A program made the translations under genes and the position numbers. Positions 9,704 through 17,459 of a stretch of DNA of 64,000 nt are shown here, piece after piece. This DNA is from Rhodopirellula bahusiensis. Lineage in GTDB: Bacteria; Planctomycetota; Planctomycetia; Pirellulales; Pirellulaceae. The DNA is taken from the NCBI RefSeq assembly GCF_002727185.1, contig NZ_NIZW01000003.1:265095-329094 (forward strand). The letters are read 5' to 3'. Every line of letters starts with the position of its first letter. Position 1 is the stretch's first letter. The notes under the pieces were generated by a model. That model ran no database searches. It was not told where the DNA came from and worked only from the letters and a program-made list of their open reading frames with translations.

Positions 9704-10720
9704 ATGTCGAACACCTTTCCTCGTCGCCAAGCGTTGTTGGCGGCCACCACCGTCGCCGCACTGCCCGCCTCGCACCTCTTCGCGTCCGAGTCACCCGCGA
9801 CGCTGACGGCGGCAAATTCGTTGGTCGAAGCGATTCCGACGCCTCCGCTGGCGATGAACACCAGCACGCTTCGCGGACACAACTTGACCGTGCCCCAGCA
9901 AATCGAGGTCGTTGCCAAGGCTGGGTTTGATGGAATCGAACCATGGATTCGCGATCTGCGAAGCTATGTCGATGGTGGCGGCAGCGTCTCCGATCTAAAG
10001 AAACAGCTCGACGATGCGGGACTGAATGTTGTCGGCGCGATCGGTTTTGCTCGTTGGATCGTCGATGACCCCGCGGCACGCAAGGCTGGTTTGGACGAAG
10101 CCAAGCGGGACATGGAGTTGGTCGCTTCGCTCGGCGGCAAACAAATGGCCGCTCCTCCGATTGGTGTTCATCGGACGGAAGAACTCGGCGATGGCGGTGC
10201 ACCTTCGCTCGAGACGATTGGGGAGCGTTACCGGGCGATTTTGGAACTTGGTGACACGATGGGCGTGACACCGTTGCTGGAGCTTTGGGGGTTCTCGCCG
10301 GTGCTGCATCGTTTGGCAGAATTGGCTTACGTTTCGACGGCGGCGTCTCACCCGTCCGCCGCGGTGCTGCCGGATTTCTATCACATCTACAAAGGCGGCA
10401 ATGACATGTCGTCGCTGGGCATGATCGAAGCGTCACGCATGCCGCTGTTCCACATCAATGACTATCCCGGTCAGCCCGGCATCGATGTGATCGCTGACAA
10501 GGATCGCGTGTACCCGGGCGATGGAGTGTGTGACTTGGTCGGCACCATTGCCATGTTGCTTCGCAATGGATTCGTCGGCACGTTTTCGTTGGAGTTGTTC
10601 AACCCCGGTTATTGGAAGCTGCCCGCTGACAAGGTTGCCGCGGAAGGTTGCCAGAAATCGCGAGACGTGATCGCGAAAGCGGTGGAAGCAGCGAAGCAAG
10701 ACGCAGCCGAGCAGGCTTGA
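9704..10720 (+). CDS. Exported TIM-barrel sugar isomerase/epimerase-like protein
   Basis: A 338-residue protein with a Tat-type leader, PRRQALLAATTVAALPASHLFA. The body resembles the xylose-isomerase-like TIM barrel (AP endonuclease 2 superfamily): FDGIEPWIRDLRSYV near the N-terminus, then ASLGGKQMAAPP, LELWGFSPV, LPDFYHIYKGG, FHINDYPG and GTFSLELFNPGYW. The His, Asp and Glu residues in these segments would bind the metal. The substrate cannot be told; such proteins usually act on sugars or inositols. The start at 9704 gives the RR motif the usual spacing. The transporter gene starts 5 bp after this stop, so the two probably form an operon. Confidence 0.8.
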   Translation: MSNTFPRRQALLAATTVAALPASHLFASESPATLTAANSLVEAIPTPPLAMNTSTLRGHNLTVPQQIEVVAKAGFDGIEPWIRDLRSYVDGGGSVSDLKKQLDDAGLNVVGAIGFARWIVDDPAARKAGLDEAKRDMELVASLGGKQMAAPPIGVHRTEELGDGGAPSLETIGERYRAILELGDTMGVTPLLELWGFSPVLHRLAELAYVSTAASHPSAAVLPDFYHIYKGGNDMSSLGMIEASRMPLFHINDYPGQPGIDVIADKDRVYPGDGVCDLVGTIAMLLRNGFVGTFSLELFNPGYWKLPADKVAAEGCQKSRDVIAKAVEAAKQDAAEQA

Positions 10721-10725
10721 ACCGA

Positions 10726-11760
10726 ATGAAACCACTTTTCGCCTGGGGACGACGGCACGGGTTTCTTCTGACGTTGGCGGTCTTGTTCGCGATTGGATTC
10801 ACCGCCGCCGACTATCTTCGGCCGGTGGCGGAACAGGATTGGCTTCGCAGTGCGGTGGTGTTTGCCGTGATGTGGGCCTCGGGCCTGACGCTGCCTTTGC
10901 GTTCGGTGACCGATGCGGTGCGGCGGCCGACCGCGGTGTTGGCAGCGGTCAGCCTCAATACCGTGGCGGTCCCTTTGGCCGCATGGTGGATTGCAGGATG
11001 GATCGCACCTGAATGGAAGTTGTCGTTCTACGTGGCGTCGCTGGTGCCATGCACGCTCGCCTCCGCAATGGTGTGGACACGCCGCGCCGGCGGTGACGAT
11101 TCGATCCCGATGCTGACCACGGTGGTGACCAACCTCGCCTGCGTCGGCGTGATCCCGCTGGGATGGTGGTTGGTGTCGGATACCGAAGCCGTAGCGGAAC
11201 TCACACGAGGGCTGCAGGAGATCGGCGCAGCAGTCGGGGGTGACGACAGCGGTACAGGTGGCCAGACGCTGGCGAGTCAAGCGATCAAGTTAGGATTGGT
11301 GGTGGTGGCTCCTTTGACCTTGGCCCAGTGCATGCGGCGTTGGGGATGGGCCGAATGGGCGGATCGAGCCAAGCCGACGTTGTCCTGGGCGGCTCAGGGA
11401 GGCATCCTGATCATGGTGGTGTTCGGTGCCGTGACCACCGCCGACAAGTTGGTTGCCATCACGCAGGAAGGCGGTGCAGCGGTCTTTGCCCAATTGATTG
11501 CCGCCGCGTCTGCGATGCACTTGGTGTGTTTAGTAGTCGGGATCCTTTTCACGCGATGGATCTTGCGTCGCGGACGCGAGACCCAAATCGCGGTGGGGTT
11601 CTCGGCCAGTCAAAAGACGCTCGCGATTGGTTTGCAAACGTCGATGGACCTGGGCGTCAGCGTGTTGCCGATGATCATCTATCACGTCACTCAATTGATC
11701 TGGGACACCGTCGTCGCCGATGCTTGGTTGGCGAAGGGGAAGAAGGATTCCGCCGAGTGA
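10726..11760 (+). CDS. Bile acid:sodium symporter-like (SBF family) membrane transporter
   Basis: A 344-residue integral membrane protein with about nine hydrophobic segments, starting MKPLFAWGRRHGFLLTLAVLF. The conserved-looking stretches MWASGLTLPLRS, YVASLVPCTLASAMVWTRRAGGD and FSASQKTLAIGLQTS fit the SBF/YfeH-type group. The last resembles the crossover region that binds sodium in this fold. The substrate is unknown. The gene follows the isomerase-like gene by 5 bp. An in-frame upstream start at 10648 would overlap that gene heavily and add a polar tail, so it is rejected. Confidence 0.8.
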   Translation: MKPLFAWGRRHGFLLTLAVLFAIGFTAADYLRPVAEQDWLRSAVVFAVMWASGLTLPLRSVTDAVRRPTAVLAAVSLNTVAVPLAAWWIAGWIAPEWKLSFYVASLVPCTLASAMVWTRRAGGDDSIPMLTTVVTNLACVGVIPLGWWLVSDTEAVAELTRGLQEIGAAVGGDDSGTGGQTLASQAIKLGLVVVAPLTLAQCMRRWGWAEWADRAKPTLSWAAQGGILIMVVFGAVTTADKLVAITQEGGAAVFAQLIAAASAMHLVCLVVGILFTRWILRRGRETQIAVGFSASQKTLAIGLQTSMDLGVSVLPMIIYHVTQLIWDTVVADAWLAKGKKDSAE

Positions 11761-11992
11761 TGTGCGGTCAGGTTTTGTGTGAGCCGTTTGAAATTTGAGA
11801 TCTCCCCCGCCTTTTCCAGTGCGTATGTTTTCAGTCACCTCTCCCCCGACGAAGTTGGGGGAGAGGTCGAACGGGCCGATCGAGGCCCTGTTCGGGTGAG
11901 GGGGCTATGCACCGCAAACTTGGCTTCGCAAAACGCGTGGCCCCCTCACCCGGATCTCGCTGAACGCTCGCTCCGGCCTCTCCCCCAGCTTC
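11761..11992. repeat. Gap filled by complementary CCTCTCCCCC/GGGGGAGAGG-type repeats
   Basis: No gene is seen. The stretch contains a short palindrome around CCTCTCCCCCGACGAAG (about 11840) and a longer inverted pair, GGGTGAGGGGGC with GGCCCCCTCACCC (about 11894 and 11938). The composition matches the neighbouring miniature elements, so these look like decayed repeat copies. Confidence 0.4.
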
Positions 11993-12245
11993 GGAGGTCG
12001 TGCAGTTTTCTGGTGCCGCTTTTCGGCAGATTAACACACAGCGCACCTCTCCCGAAACGAAGTTTGGGGAGAGGTCGAGCGACGCCGTTCAGGCGTACGC
12101 GAGGGTGAGGGCCGAGCATGGGAAAGGGCGCGCACTACCCTCCCCGGAATTCTCGCTGAACGCTCGCATTCCGACCCTCCCCAACTGCGTTCAGGAGGGT
12201 GATTTCAAACTTGCGAGCACAGCACTTAAAAACTGCACGACCTCC
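11993..12245 (-). mobile_element. 253-bp miniature element with perfect 17-bp terminal inverted repeats
   Basis: The ends are GGAGGTCGTGCAGTTTT (11993-12009) and AAAACTGCACGACCTCC (12229-12245), exact inverted repeats. Its body is the reverse complement of the outer element at 9157-9583 without that element's nested block, so this is the simplest full copy in the window. It carries no coding sequence. The remaining 12246-12433 shows a GC-rich palindromic stretch and no gene. Confidence 0.6.
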
Positions 12246-12433
12246 TTCGCTGAGGGAGAGGTGACGCATTGATTTAAACCACGAATCAGCGCCTGCCAAA
12301 ATCGCATCACCTCCAAGCAAGCCAAGAACAACAAGTGACTAGCCTAGCGGTGCGGCGCGAGCTGCCCGGCGAGGAACCTGAGGGCTCGCGCCCTGTCTTG
12401 ACGGGGATGACAGGCTGGAAGCCTATCCCACGA

Positions 12434-14050
12434 TCAGAGCAATTCATCCCAGCTCAAGCCAAAGCGATGCAGGTACTTTCGCAGTCGGTCGGCGTCGTTG
12501 GGTTTTGCCTTCGCTTTGCGTGACTCGGCGAACAAGGTGCGGCCGGCTTGTGACAGCGATCGGCTTTGACGGCAAACTCGAACGACCTCGGCGAGCTGCA
12601 CTCGGTCGAAACGATCCAGCTGTGCGATTTGCGAATCATCCAAGCAACTCGCTAAGACGTCGTCGTCACCGTGAGCATCCGTGGTTTGCCAGCTTGATCG
12701 TAGCCTGGCGATTTCTTCGTGGACCAACTCGATGGTGATGCGTCCGCCTTCGGCAAGTGTCCCCATTCGTGTCACAGCCGCATTGAGATCGCGGAAATTC
12801 GCGTTCCATGTTGTGGTCGGGTCCATCGCGAAATCAAGGAACGCTTTGCGAGCCTCTTTGCTGATCGTGACCTTCTGACCGGAGTCGCGTGTGAATTGTT
12901 GCAGTTCGTAATCGAGGTTGGGGTCGATGTCCGCGCGCCGTTCACGAAGGCCCGGCAACTGAAACGACCAGAGGTTGATCCTCGCCAACAGGTCTTCGCG
13001 AAATCTGCCTGCAGTGACTTCCGCCACCAAGTCACGGTTGGTTCCCGCGATCAATTGAAAGTCGCTGTGAATGCTTTGGTCGGAACCAACCGGGGTGAAT
13101 TCCTTCTCTTCGATCGCACGCAACAACATGGCTTGTTCATCGAGTCCGAGTTCGCCGATTTCGTCAAGAAACAACATTCCACCATCGGCGGATTTCAGCA
13201 GTCCCGCACGCGCGGAGTTCGCGCCCGTGAATGCACCTTTGGTGTGGCCGAACAAGGCCGACATCGCTTGTTCGCCGCGGATCGTTGCGCAGTTGATTTC
13301 GACGAACGGGCCGAAGACTTGCCGTCGGCTGTGCTTGAGTTCGTAGATCAGTTTCGCGAGTTGCGTTTTGCCTGCACCCGTTGGTCCCGACATCAGGATC
13401 GGTGCTTTGGTTGCCAAGGTGACTTTCTCGATTCGATCGATCAATGCATTGAATGATTCGTCTTTCGTATCGATGCCACGTTTGAGGATGGAGCGTGCTT
13501 CATCGTGCTCTTGCCGAAACCGCTTGGCCAGTTCGTCGTAGCGGGACAGGTCCAAGTCGATGATTTGGAACGTCCCTTCAACCGATGCGGCTTCGTCGTG
13601 TTTCGATCGGCCTCGTCCCGGTGGCGGCGACGTTTGAATCAGACGTCCAGGCAGGTGCCGCGTCTCCGTCAGCAGGAACAAGCAGATCTGTGCGACGTGC
13701 GTCCCAGTGGTGATGTGAATCAAATAGTCTTCAGCGTCGGTGTCGAACGCGTACTCGCGAGAGAACTGATGCAGTCCCGCGTAAACCTCTTCCAAATCCC
13801 AAGGGTCTTTAAGTGTGACCGGATGAGCTCGCACGGACGTTTCGGGCGAGACGGTTTCGATGTCCTGAATCACCTGATTGGCTAGCTTGGAATAGCGGCG
13901 TTCGACGATCAGCTCGAATCGATCGACGATCAAGTCTTCTTGCTGGCAGATCGCAACGGTCGGACGCCATGTGGCCCATCGATCACGAGATTTCCGGGGT
14001 TGATCCAAATGGACTCCGAGGAAACCGATAACGACACATTTCTTGCTCAT
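12434..14050 (-). CDS. rtcR: RtcR, CARF-domain sigma54 activator of the RNA repair operon
   Basis: A 538-residue bacterial enhancer-binding protein. The N-terminal ~180 residues are the RtcR-type CARF ligand domain, with the nucleotide-pocket motif DYLIHITTGTHVAQICLF (about 108-125). The AAA+ domain has Walker A GPTGAGKT (222-229), the sigma54-contacting loop GAFTGA (272-277) and Walker B LFLDEIGE. The C-terminus (VVRVCRQSRSLSQAGRTLF) is a helix-turn-helix. In the family, binding of damaged RNA ends by the CARF domain relieves repression and activates rtcBA. It is divergent from rtcB, with a matching -24/-12 promoter between them. A TTATACT box close upstream of its ATG could be its own -10. 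Confidence 0.93.
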   Translation of the reverse strand: MSKKCVVIGFLGVHLDQPRKSRDRWATWRPTVAICQQEDLIVDRFELIVERRYSKLANQVIQDIETVSPETSVRAHPVTLKDPWDLEEVYAGLHQFSREYAFDTDAEDYLIHITTGTHVAQICLFLLTETRHLPGRLIQTSPPPGRGRSKHDEAASVEGTFQIIDLDLSRYDELAKRFRQEHDEARSILKRGIDTKDESFNALIDRIEKVTLATKAPILMSGPTGAGKTQLAKLIYELKHSRRQVFGPFVEINCATIRGEQAMSALFGHTKGAFTGANSARAGLLKSADGGMLFLDEIGELGLDEQAMLLRAIEEKEFTPVGSDQSIHSDFQLIAGTNRDLVAEVTAGRFREDLLARINLWSFQLPGLRERRADIDPNLDYELQQFTRDSGQKVTISKEARKAFLDFAMDPTTTWNANFRDLNAAVTRMGTLAEGGRITIELVHEEIARLRSSWQTTDAHGDDDVLASCLDDSQIAQLDRFDRVQLAEVVRVCRQSRSLSQAGRTLFAESRKAKAKPNDADRLRKYLHRFGLSWDELL

Positions 14051-14172
14051 AGACCACAGTATAAATGGCGAGCGGAGAGGATAGGCAGCTTGGGTTTTTC
14101 GTGCCGCGTTTTAAATAGCCTGGATTTCGTAAGTGGTTTTAGAATAGGTCTTTAAGGGAATTGTGGGCGGTT

Positions 14173-14187
14173 TGGCACAGGCGGTGC
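14173..14187 (+). promoter_or_regulatory. Sigma54 (-24/-12) promoter of rtcBA
   Basis: TGGCACAGGCGGTGC matches the sigma54 consensus TGGCAC-N5-TTGC at the invariant GG and GC with the correct 12-nt register; only one T of the -12 block differs. It lies 48 bp upstream of the rtcB ATG, in the only divergent gap between rtcR and rtcB. Transcription is predicted to start near 14198. RtcR carries the GAFTGA loop needed to activate such a promoter. Confidence 0.8.
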
Positions 14188-14234
14188 GTTAGCGGTTCGT
14201 AACAACAACCACTTTTCCTTTGTTCGAGATTCAC

Positions 14235-15767
14235 ATGACGACTTCGACCAAGACCCGTCCCAGCACGGACTCGCGAAACCAGTACTCCGGCCCCGGAATG
14301 GTTGCCACCGGCGAAGCAACCGCATTGCTTCGAACGGAAACGACCCCACCGATTCGTGTCTTCGGAACCGAGTCCATTCGCGAAACTTTTGACGACTTGT
14401 GCCTGCAACAAGCGGTCAATTCGCGGTTGGCTCCCGGTGTGACGGATTTGGTTTTGAATCCAGACGCGCACTGTGGTTATGGAGCACCGGTCGGTTGCGT
14501 CATGGTCTCGCCCACTCACGTTTATCCGGGGCCGGTTGGAGTCGATATCAAGTGTTCGATGAGTTTGCTGCAATTGGATCTTCCCGCCGAAGCGATTGAG
14601 GACCGCAAGGTTCGTCGAGCATTGATTTCCACGATCTGCCAACGCACACCGACGGGGGCGGGCAAGGGACAACGCAGCGTGACCAAGGCTCGGCACGTCA
14701 ACCGAACACTCGGAAAGCAATTGGTGACCGAAGGAGCAAGCGACGATGTGTGTCGCGCTCTTGGGATCCCGACCAGTTGGGCGTACCGCTGCGAGGACTC
14801 ACATCATGTTGGACATGATGACACGCCGTTGGCACTCGAAAACCGACTGGAAACGATCCTGGGACATCGCCATATGAGTAACTTCAGTGACAAGATGCAA
14901 CAACTGGGTTCGTATGGAGGCGGGAACCACTTCGGTGAATGTGAGGTGGTGGAAGTCGGTGACGATGACCGAGCCCGCGACGTGGCTCAAACGTTTGGTC
15001 TGATCGACGGGAAAGTTGCGTTCTTGTCACACTGTGGGTCACGAGGCTTTGGTCACAACTTGGCATCGGGGCAATTCCGCACGTTGCAAGACAAGTTTGA
15101 TCGGTGGGGAATTCCGCTTCCTGCCGGTGATCGGCAATTGGTTTACGCTCCTTTGGGATCCGATGAAGCGAACGACTACCTGGACGACATGGCGTTGGGA
15201 GCTAACTTCGCGACCGTGAACCATTTGCTGATCAATGCTCTCGTACTGGAAGCGTTCCAAGAAGTGATTCCGGGAACACGTGGGAACTTGGTTTACTTCA
15301 TCAGTCACAACATTGCTCGAAAGGAAATCGTGGACAATCAACCGGCATGGGTGCACCGAAAAGGTGCCACGCGGGCGATGCCAGGTGGGCATCATTCGCT
15401 TGCCGACACTCCGTTTGCAAAGTCGGGGCATCCGATTTTGTTGCCCGGGAATCCGCGAGATGGTTCAGCGGTGATGGTGGCTGATGAGGGCGCGTCGACG
15501 TCCTGTTACAGCGTCAATCATGGTGCCGGACGAGTGCTCGGGCGTCGTCATGCCAAGCGTGTGCTGGATCAAACAACCGTGGACTCAGAATTTGATTCCA
15601 ACGATATCCTGAGCAATTGTCGCAAGTACCCAATCGACGAGGCCCCCGCCGCATACAAAGACTTCAACGAAGTTCTGCGTTCGGTGAAGTCCGCGGGATT
15701 GGCAAGCGAGGTGGCTCGTTTGAAAGCACGATTCGTGATCAAGGATGCGAGCAAAGCGGATGATTGA
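14235..15767 (+). CDS. rtcB: RNA-splicing ligase RtcB
   Basis: A 510-residue GTP- and Mn-dependent 3'-phosphate RNA ligase for RNA repair. The family motifs are PDAHCGYGAPVGCV (metal-binding Cys and His), GGGNHFGE, LSHCGSRGFGH, FISHNIARKE and SVNHGAGRVLGRRHAKR. The His of NHGAGR is the residue guanylated in characterised RtcBs. The ATG at 14235 lies about 37 nt after the predicted sigma54 transcript start. Its stop overlaps the rtcA start by 8 bp, so the two are translationally coupled. Confidence 0.95.
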   Translation: MTTSTKTRPSTDSRNQYSGPGMVATGEATALLRTETTPPIRVFGTESIRETFDDLCLQQAVNSRLAPGVTDLVLNPDAHCGYGAPVGCVMVSPTHVYPGPVGVDIKCSMSLLQLDLPAEAIEDRKVRRALISTICQRTPTGAGKGQRSVTKARHVNRTLGKQLVTEGASDDVCRALGIPTSWAYRCEDSHHVGHDDTPLALENRLETILGHRHMSNFSDKMQQLGSYGGGNHFGECEVVEVGDDDRARDVAQTFGLIDGKVAFLSHCGSRGFGHNLASGQFRTLQDKFDRWGIPLPAGDRQLVYAPLGSDEANDYLDDMALGANFATVNHLLINALVLEAFQEVIPGTRGNLVYFISHNIARKEIVDNQPAWVHRKGATRAMPGGHHSLADTPFAKSGHPILLPGNPRDGSAVMVADEGASTSCYSVNHGAGRVLGRRHAKRVLDQTTVDSEFDSNDILSNCRKYPIDEAPAAYKDFNEVLRSVKSAGLASEVARLKARFVIKDASKADD

Positions 15768-16794
15768 AATCAACGGACGCGAGGGCGAGGGAGGCGGGCA
15801 AATTGTTCGCTCCTCGCTCGCCCTTGCGGCGGTGACGGGGCAACCGGTTCGCATCACCCACATTCGTGGCGGTCGCAAGAAACCAGGTTTGCTTCGTCAA
15901 CATCTGGCGGGTGTTCGCGCGATCCAGCAGGTTTGTTCTGGCGAAGTCAGCGGAGACCAACTTGGTTCGTGTGAATTGACTTTGGTGCCCGGTGAACTGT
16001 CCGGCGGCGACTATCGATTCGAAGTGGGTTCGGCGGGCAGTGCTGTTTTGGTAGCTCAAACCATTCTGCCGGTTTTGCTTCATGCGGACGCGCCTTCCAC
16101 GATCACAATCGGTGGCGGGACTCACGCGTCTTGGGCACCACCGTTCGATTTTTTTCTGCGTTGCTACCTGCCGTTGTTGGCTCGGATGAACGCGAACGTT
16201 GACGCTGACATCGAATCTTATGGGTTCTATCCGGCTGGTGGCGGAAGGATGGTGATGAAGGTCAAGCCATCCACTGGCATGAACGGGCTTGAACTGATGG
16301 AACGAGGCGGGAGACTGAAGCCGAGTGTCACCGCATTGGTTTCCCGAATTCCAGAATCGGTCGGCCAGCGGGAGTGTGATGTGATCGCACGCAAAACCGG
16401 ATGGGACAAAAAGGCGTTCCAGGTCGTTGATGTTCAGCAGGCGGGCGGTCCCGGTAATGTCGTGATGATTGAGCTGGGGTTTGACAATGTCAGTGAACTG
16501 ATCATTGGTTTCGGCAAGCTCGGCGTCAAAGCGGAACAGGTCGCTCGTGCGGCGTTGCGCGAAGCACGAGCCCATTTGGCCAGCGAAGTGCCGGTGGGTG
16601 TGTACCTCGCCGATCAATTGTTATTGCCAATGGGCTTGGCGGCACGCAACGGATACCGAAGCGAATTTTGCACCGGACCGTTGTCGCTGCACAGCCAAAC
16701 CCACATCGACGTGTTGCAACGTTTCTTGAACGTCGATATCAGATGCATCTCCAACGAAAACGGTACCGTCCACGTCAGTGTCGAAGGAATTTGA
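15760..16794 (+). CDS. rtcA: RNA 3'-terminal phosphate cyclase RtcA
   Basis: A 344-residue enzyme that converts RNA 3'-phosphates to 2',3'-cyclic phosphates with ATP. The start MIEINGREGEGGGQIVRSSL is the typical family N-terminus; the ATG at 15760 overlaps the end of rtcB by 8 bp. Other conserved pieces are AGVRAIQQ, GSAGSAVLVAQTILPVLL, GGTHASWAPPFDFF and, near the end, GPLSLHSQTHIDVLQRFL, which contains the probable adenylylated His. It completes the rtcR / rtcBA regulon. Confidence 0.93.
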   Translation: MIEINGREGEGGGQIVRSSLALAAVTGQPVRITHIRGGRKKPGLLRQHLAGVRAIQQVCSGEVSGDQLGSCELTLVPGELSGGDYRFEVGSAGSAVLVAQTILPVLLHADAPSTITIGGGTHASWAPPFDFFLRCYLPLLARMNANVDADIESYGFYPAGGGRMVMKVKPSTGMNGLELMERGGRLKPSVTALVSRIPESVGQRECDVIARKTGWDKKAFQVVDVQQAGGPGNVVMIELGFDNVSELIIGFGKLGVKAEQVARAALREARAHLASEVPVGVYLADQLLLPMGLAARNGYRSEFCTGPLSLHSQTHIDVLQRFLNVDIRCISNENGTVHVSVEGI

Positions 16795-16933
16795 CCGCAA
16801 ATGTCCATGGCTGTCGTGGACTTTGCACGGTAAAAGCGGTACCCCGTGTGCCTTTGCCCAGTACTCGCGTGGGCTTTGTGTCGTACCGCTCGCGTAGCTT
16901 TTGATTTGCTCTTCGTGACAGCCCGATAATTCC

Positions 16934-17167
16934 ATGATCGCTCCCAATCGTTGTCATTCTGCCGAAGTCGAGTTGTGGTTGCATTGTGCCGGAAAACGAC
17001 ACGAGCTAGGGCAAGTCGGTGGTGACATCATTCTGCTGAAGCGTCCCGAACCGGTTGTCGGAGGCGAGGCTGTAATCGAAACGATCATCGACGGACATTC
17101 GAGACGTTTTCCGATCGGCGTGATTCCCGACCAATCGGGCAAAACAAGACGCATTCAGATGGATTGA
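16934..17167 (+). CDS. Small protein of unknown function (77 aa)
   Basis: Reads MIAPNRCHSAEVELWLHC and ends RRIQMD. Its composition is protein-like, with balanced charge and alternating hydrophobic residues (EVELWLHCAGKRHELGQVGG; DIILLKRPEPV). No family is recognised. The 139-bp gap after rtcA has an 8-bp inverted pair (AGCGGTAC / GTACCGCT), so it is probably a separate transcript from rtcBA. It ends where the convergent Uma2 remnant's stop region begins. Confidence 0.5.
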   Translation: MIAPNRCHSAEVELWLHCAGKRHELGQVGGDIILLKRPEPVVGGEAVIETIIDGHSRRFPIGVIPDQSGKTRRIQMD

Positions 17168-17459
17168 ATGCCGTGTTGCAATGTTTCAATCAAGCGAAAG
17201 CGGTCGCCCGCGCGGAGCGCGTCGCGATCGAGCCACAGGCCTGGGAAGGTCGCGCTATTGAAAACGGTCGCATCTCGCGGTCCTTCGAGAAACTGGTTGC
17301 CATCATGGTGCCACCATTCGATACGACCCTCGAGTGTTTCGAAGACCAAGTATTCGTCGACGCCGGCGGTTTCGAGCATCTCGCGTCTTTCGCGGAAGGC
17401 GTAGATTGCTTGAGGAACCCGCGATTTCGATGATCAGCTCGGGCGGACCGACTGACGTA
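17155..17459 (-). pseudogene. Remnant of a Uma2-family (DUF820) endonuclease gene
   Basis: Reading on the minus strand from the array boundary, one frame gives VGPPELIIEIAGSSSN, the PD-(D/E)xK core of Uma2 proteins. The next frame then continues QAIYAFRERREMLETAGVDEY, followed by the Uma2 C-terminal pattern (LVFETLEGRIEWWHHDG; ATFPGLWLDRDALRAGD). The two pieces are separated by a frameshift near 17405-17420, and the N-terminal half is absent because the last CRISPR repeat begins at 17460. It is a broken fragment with no plausible function. Confidence 0.65.

Noticed and set aside
9444..9806. Open frames across the repeat-rich gap before the isomerase-like gene
   Set aside because: They are translations of the TIR elements, with Arg/Pro/Ser-rich, non-protein-like sequence.
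12434..14050. The CARF protein near the array as a CRISPR ancillary regulator or Csm6/Csa3-type effector
   Set aside because: It has the full RtcR layout with GAFTGA and is divergent from rtcBA with a matching sigma54 site. Type I-G systems do not make cyclic oligoadenylate.
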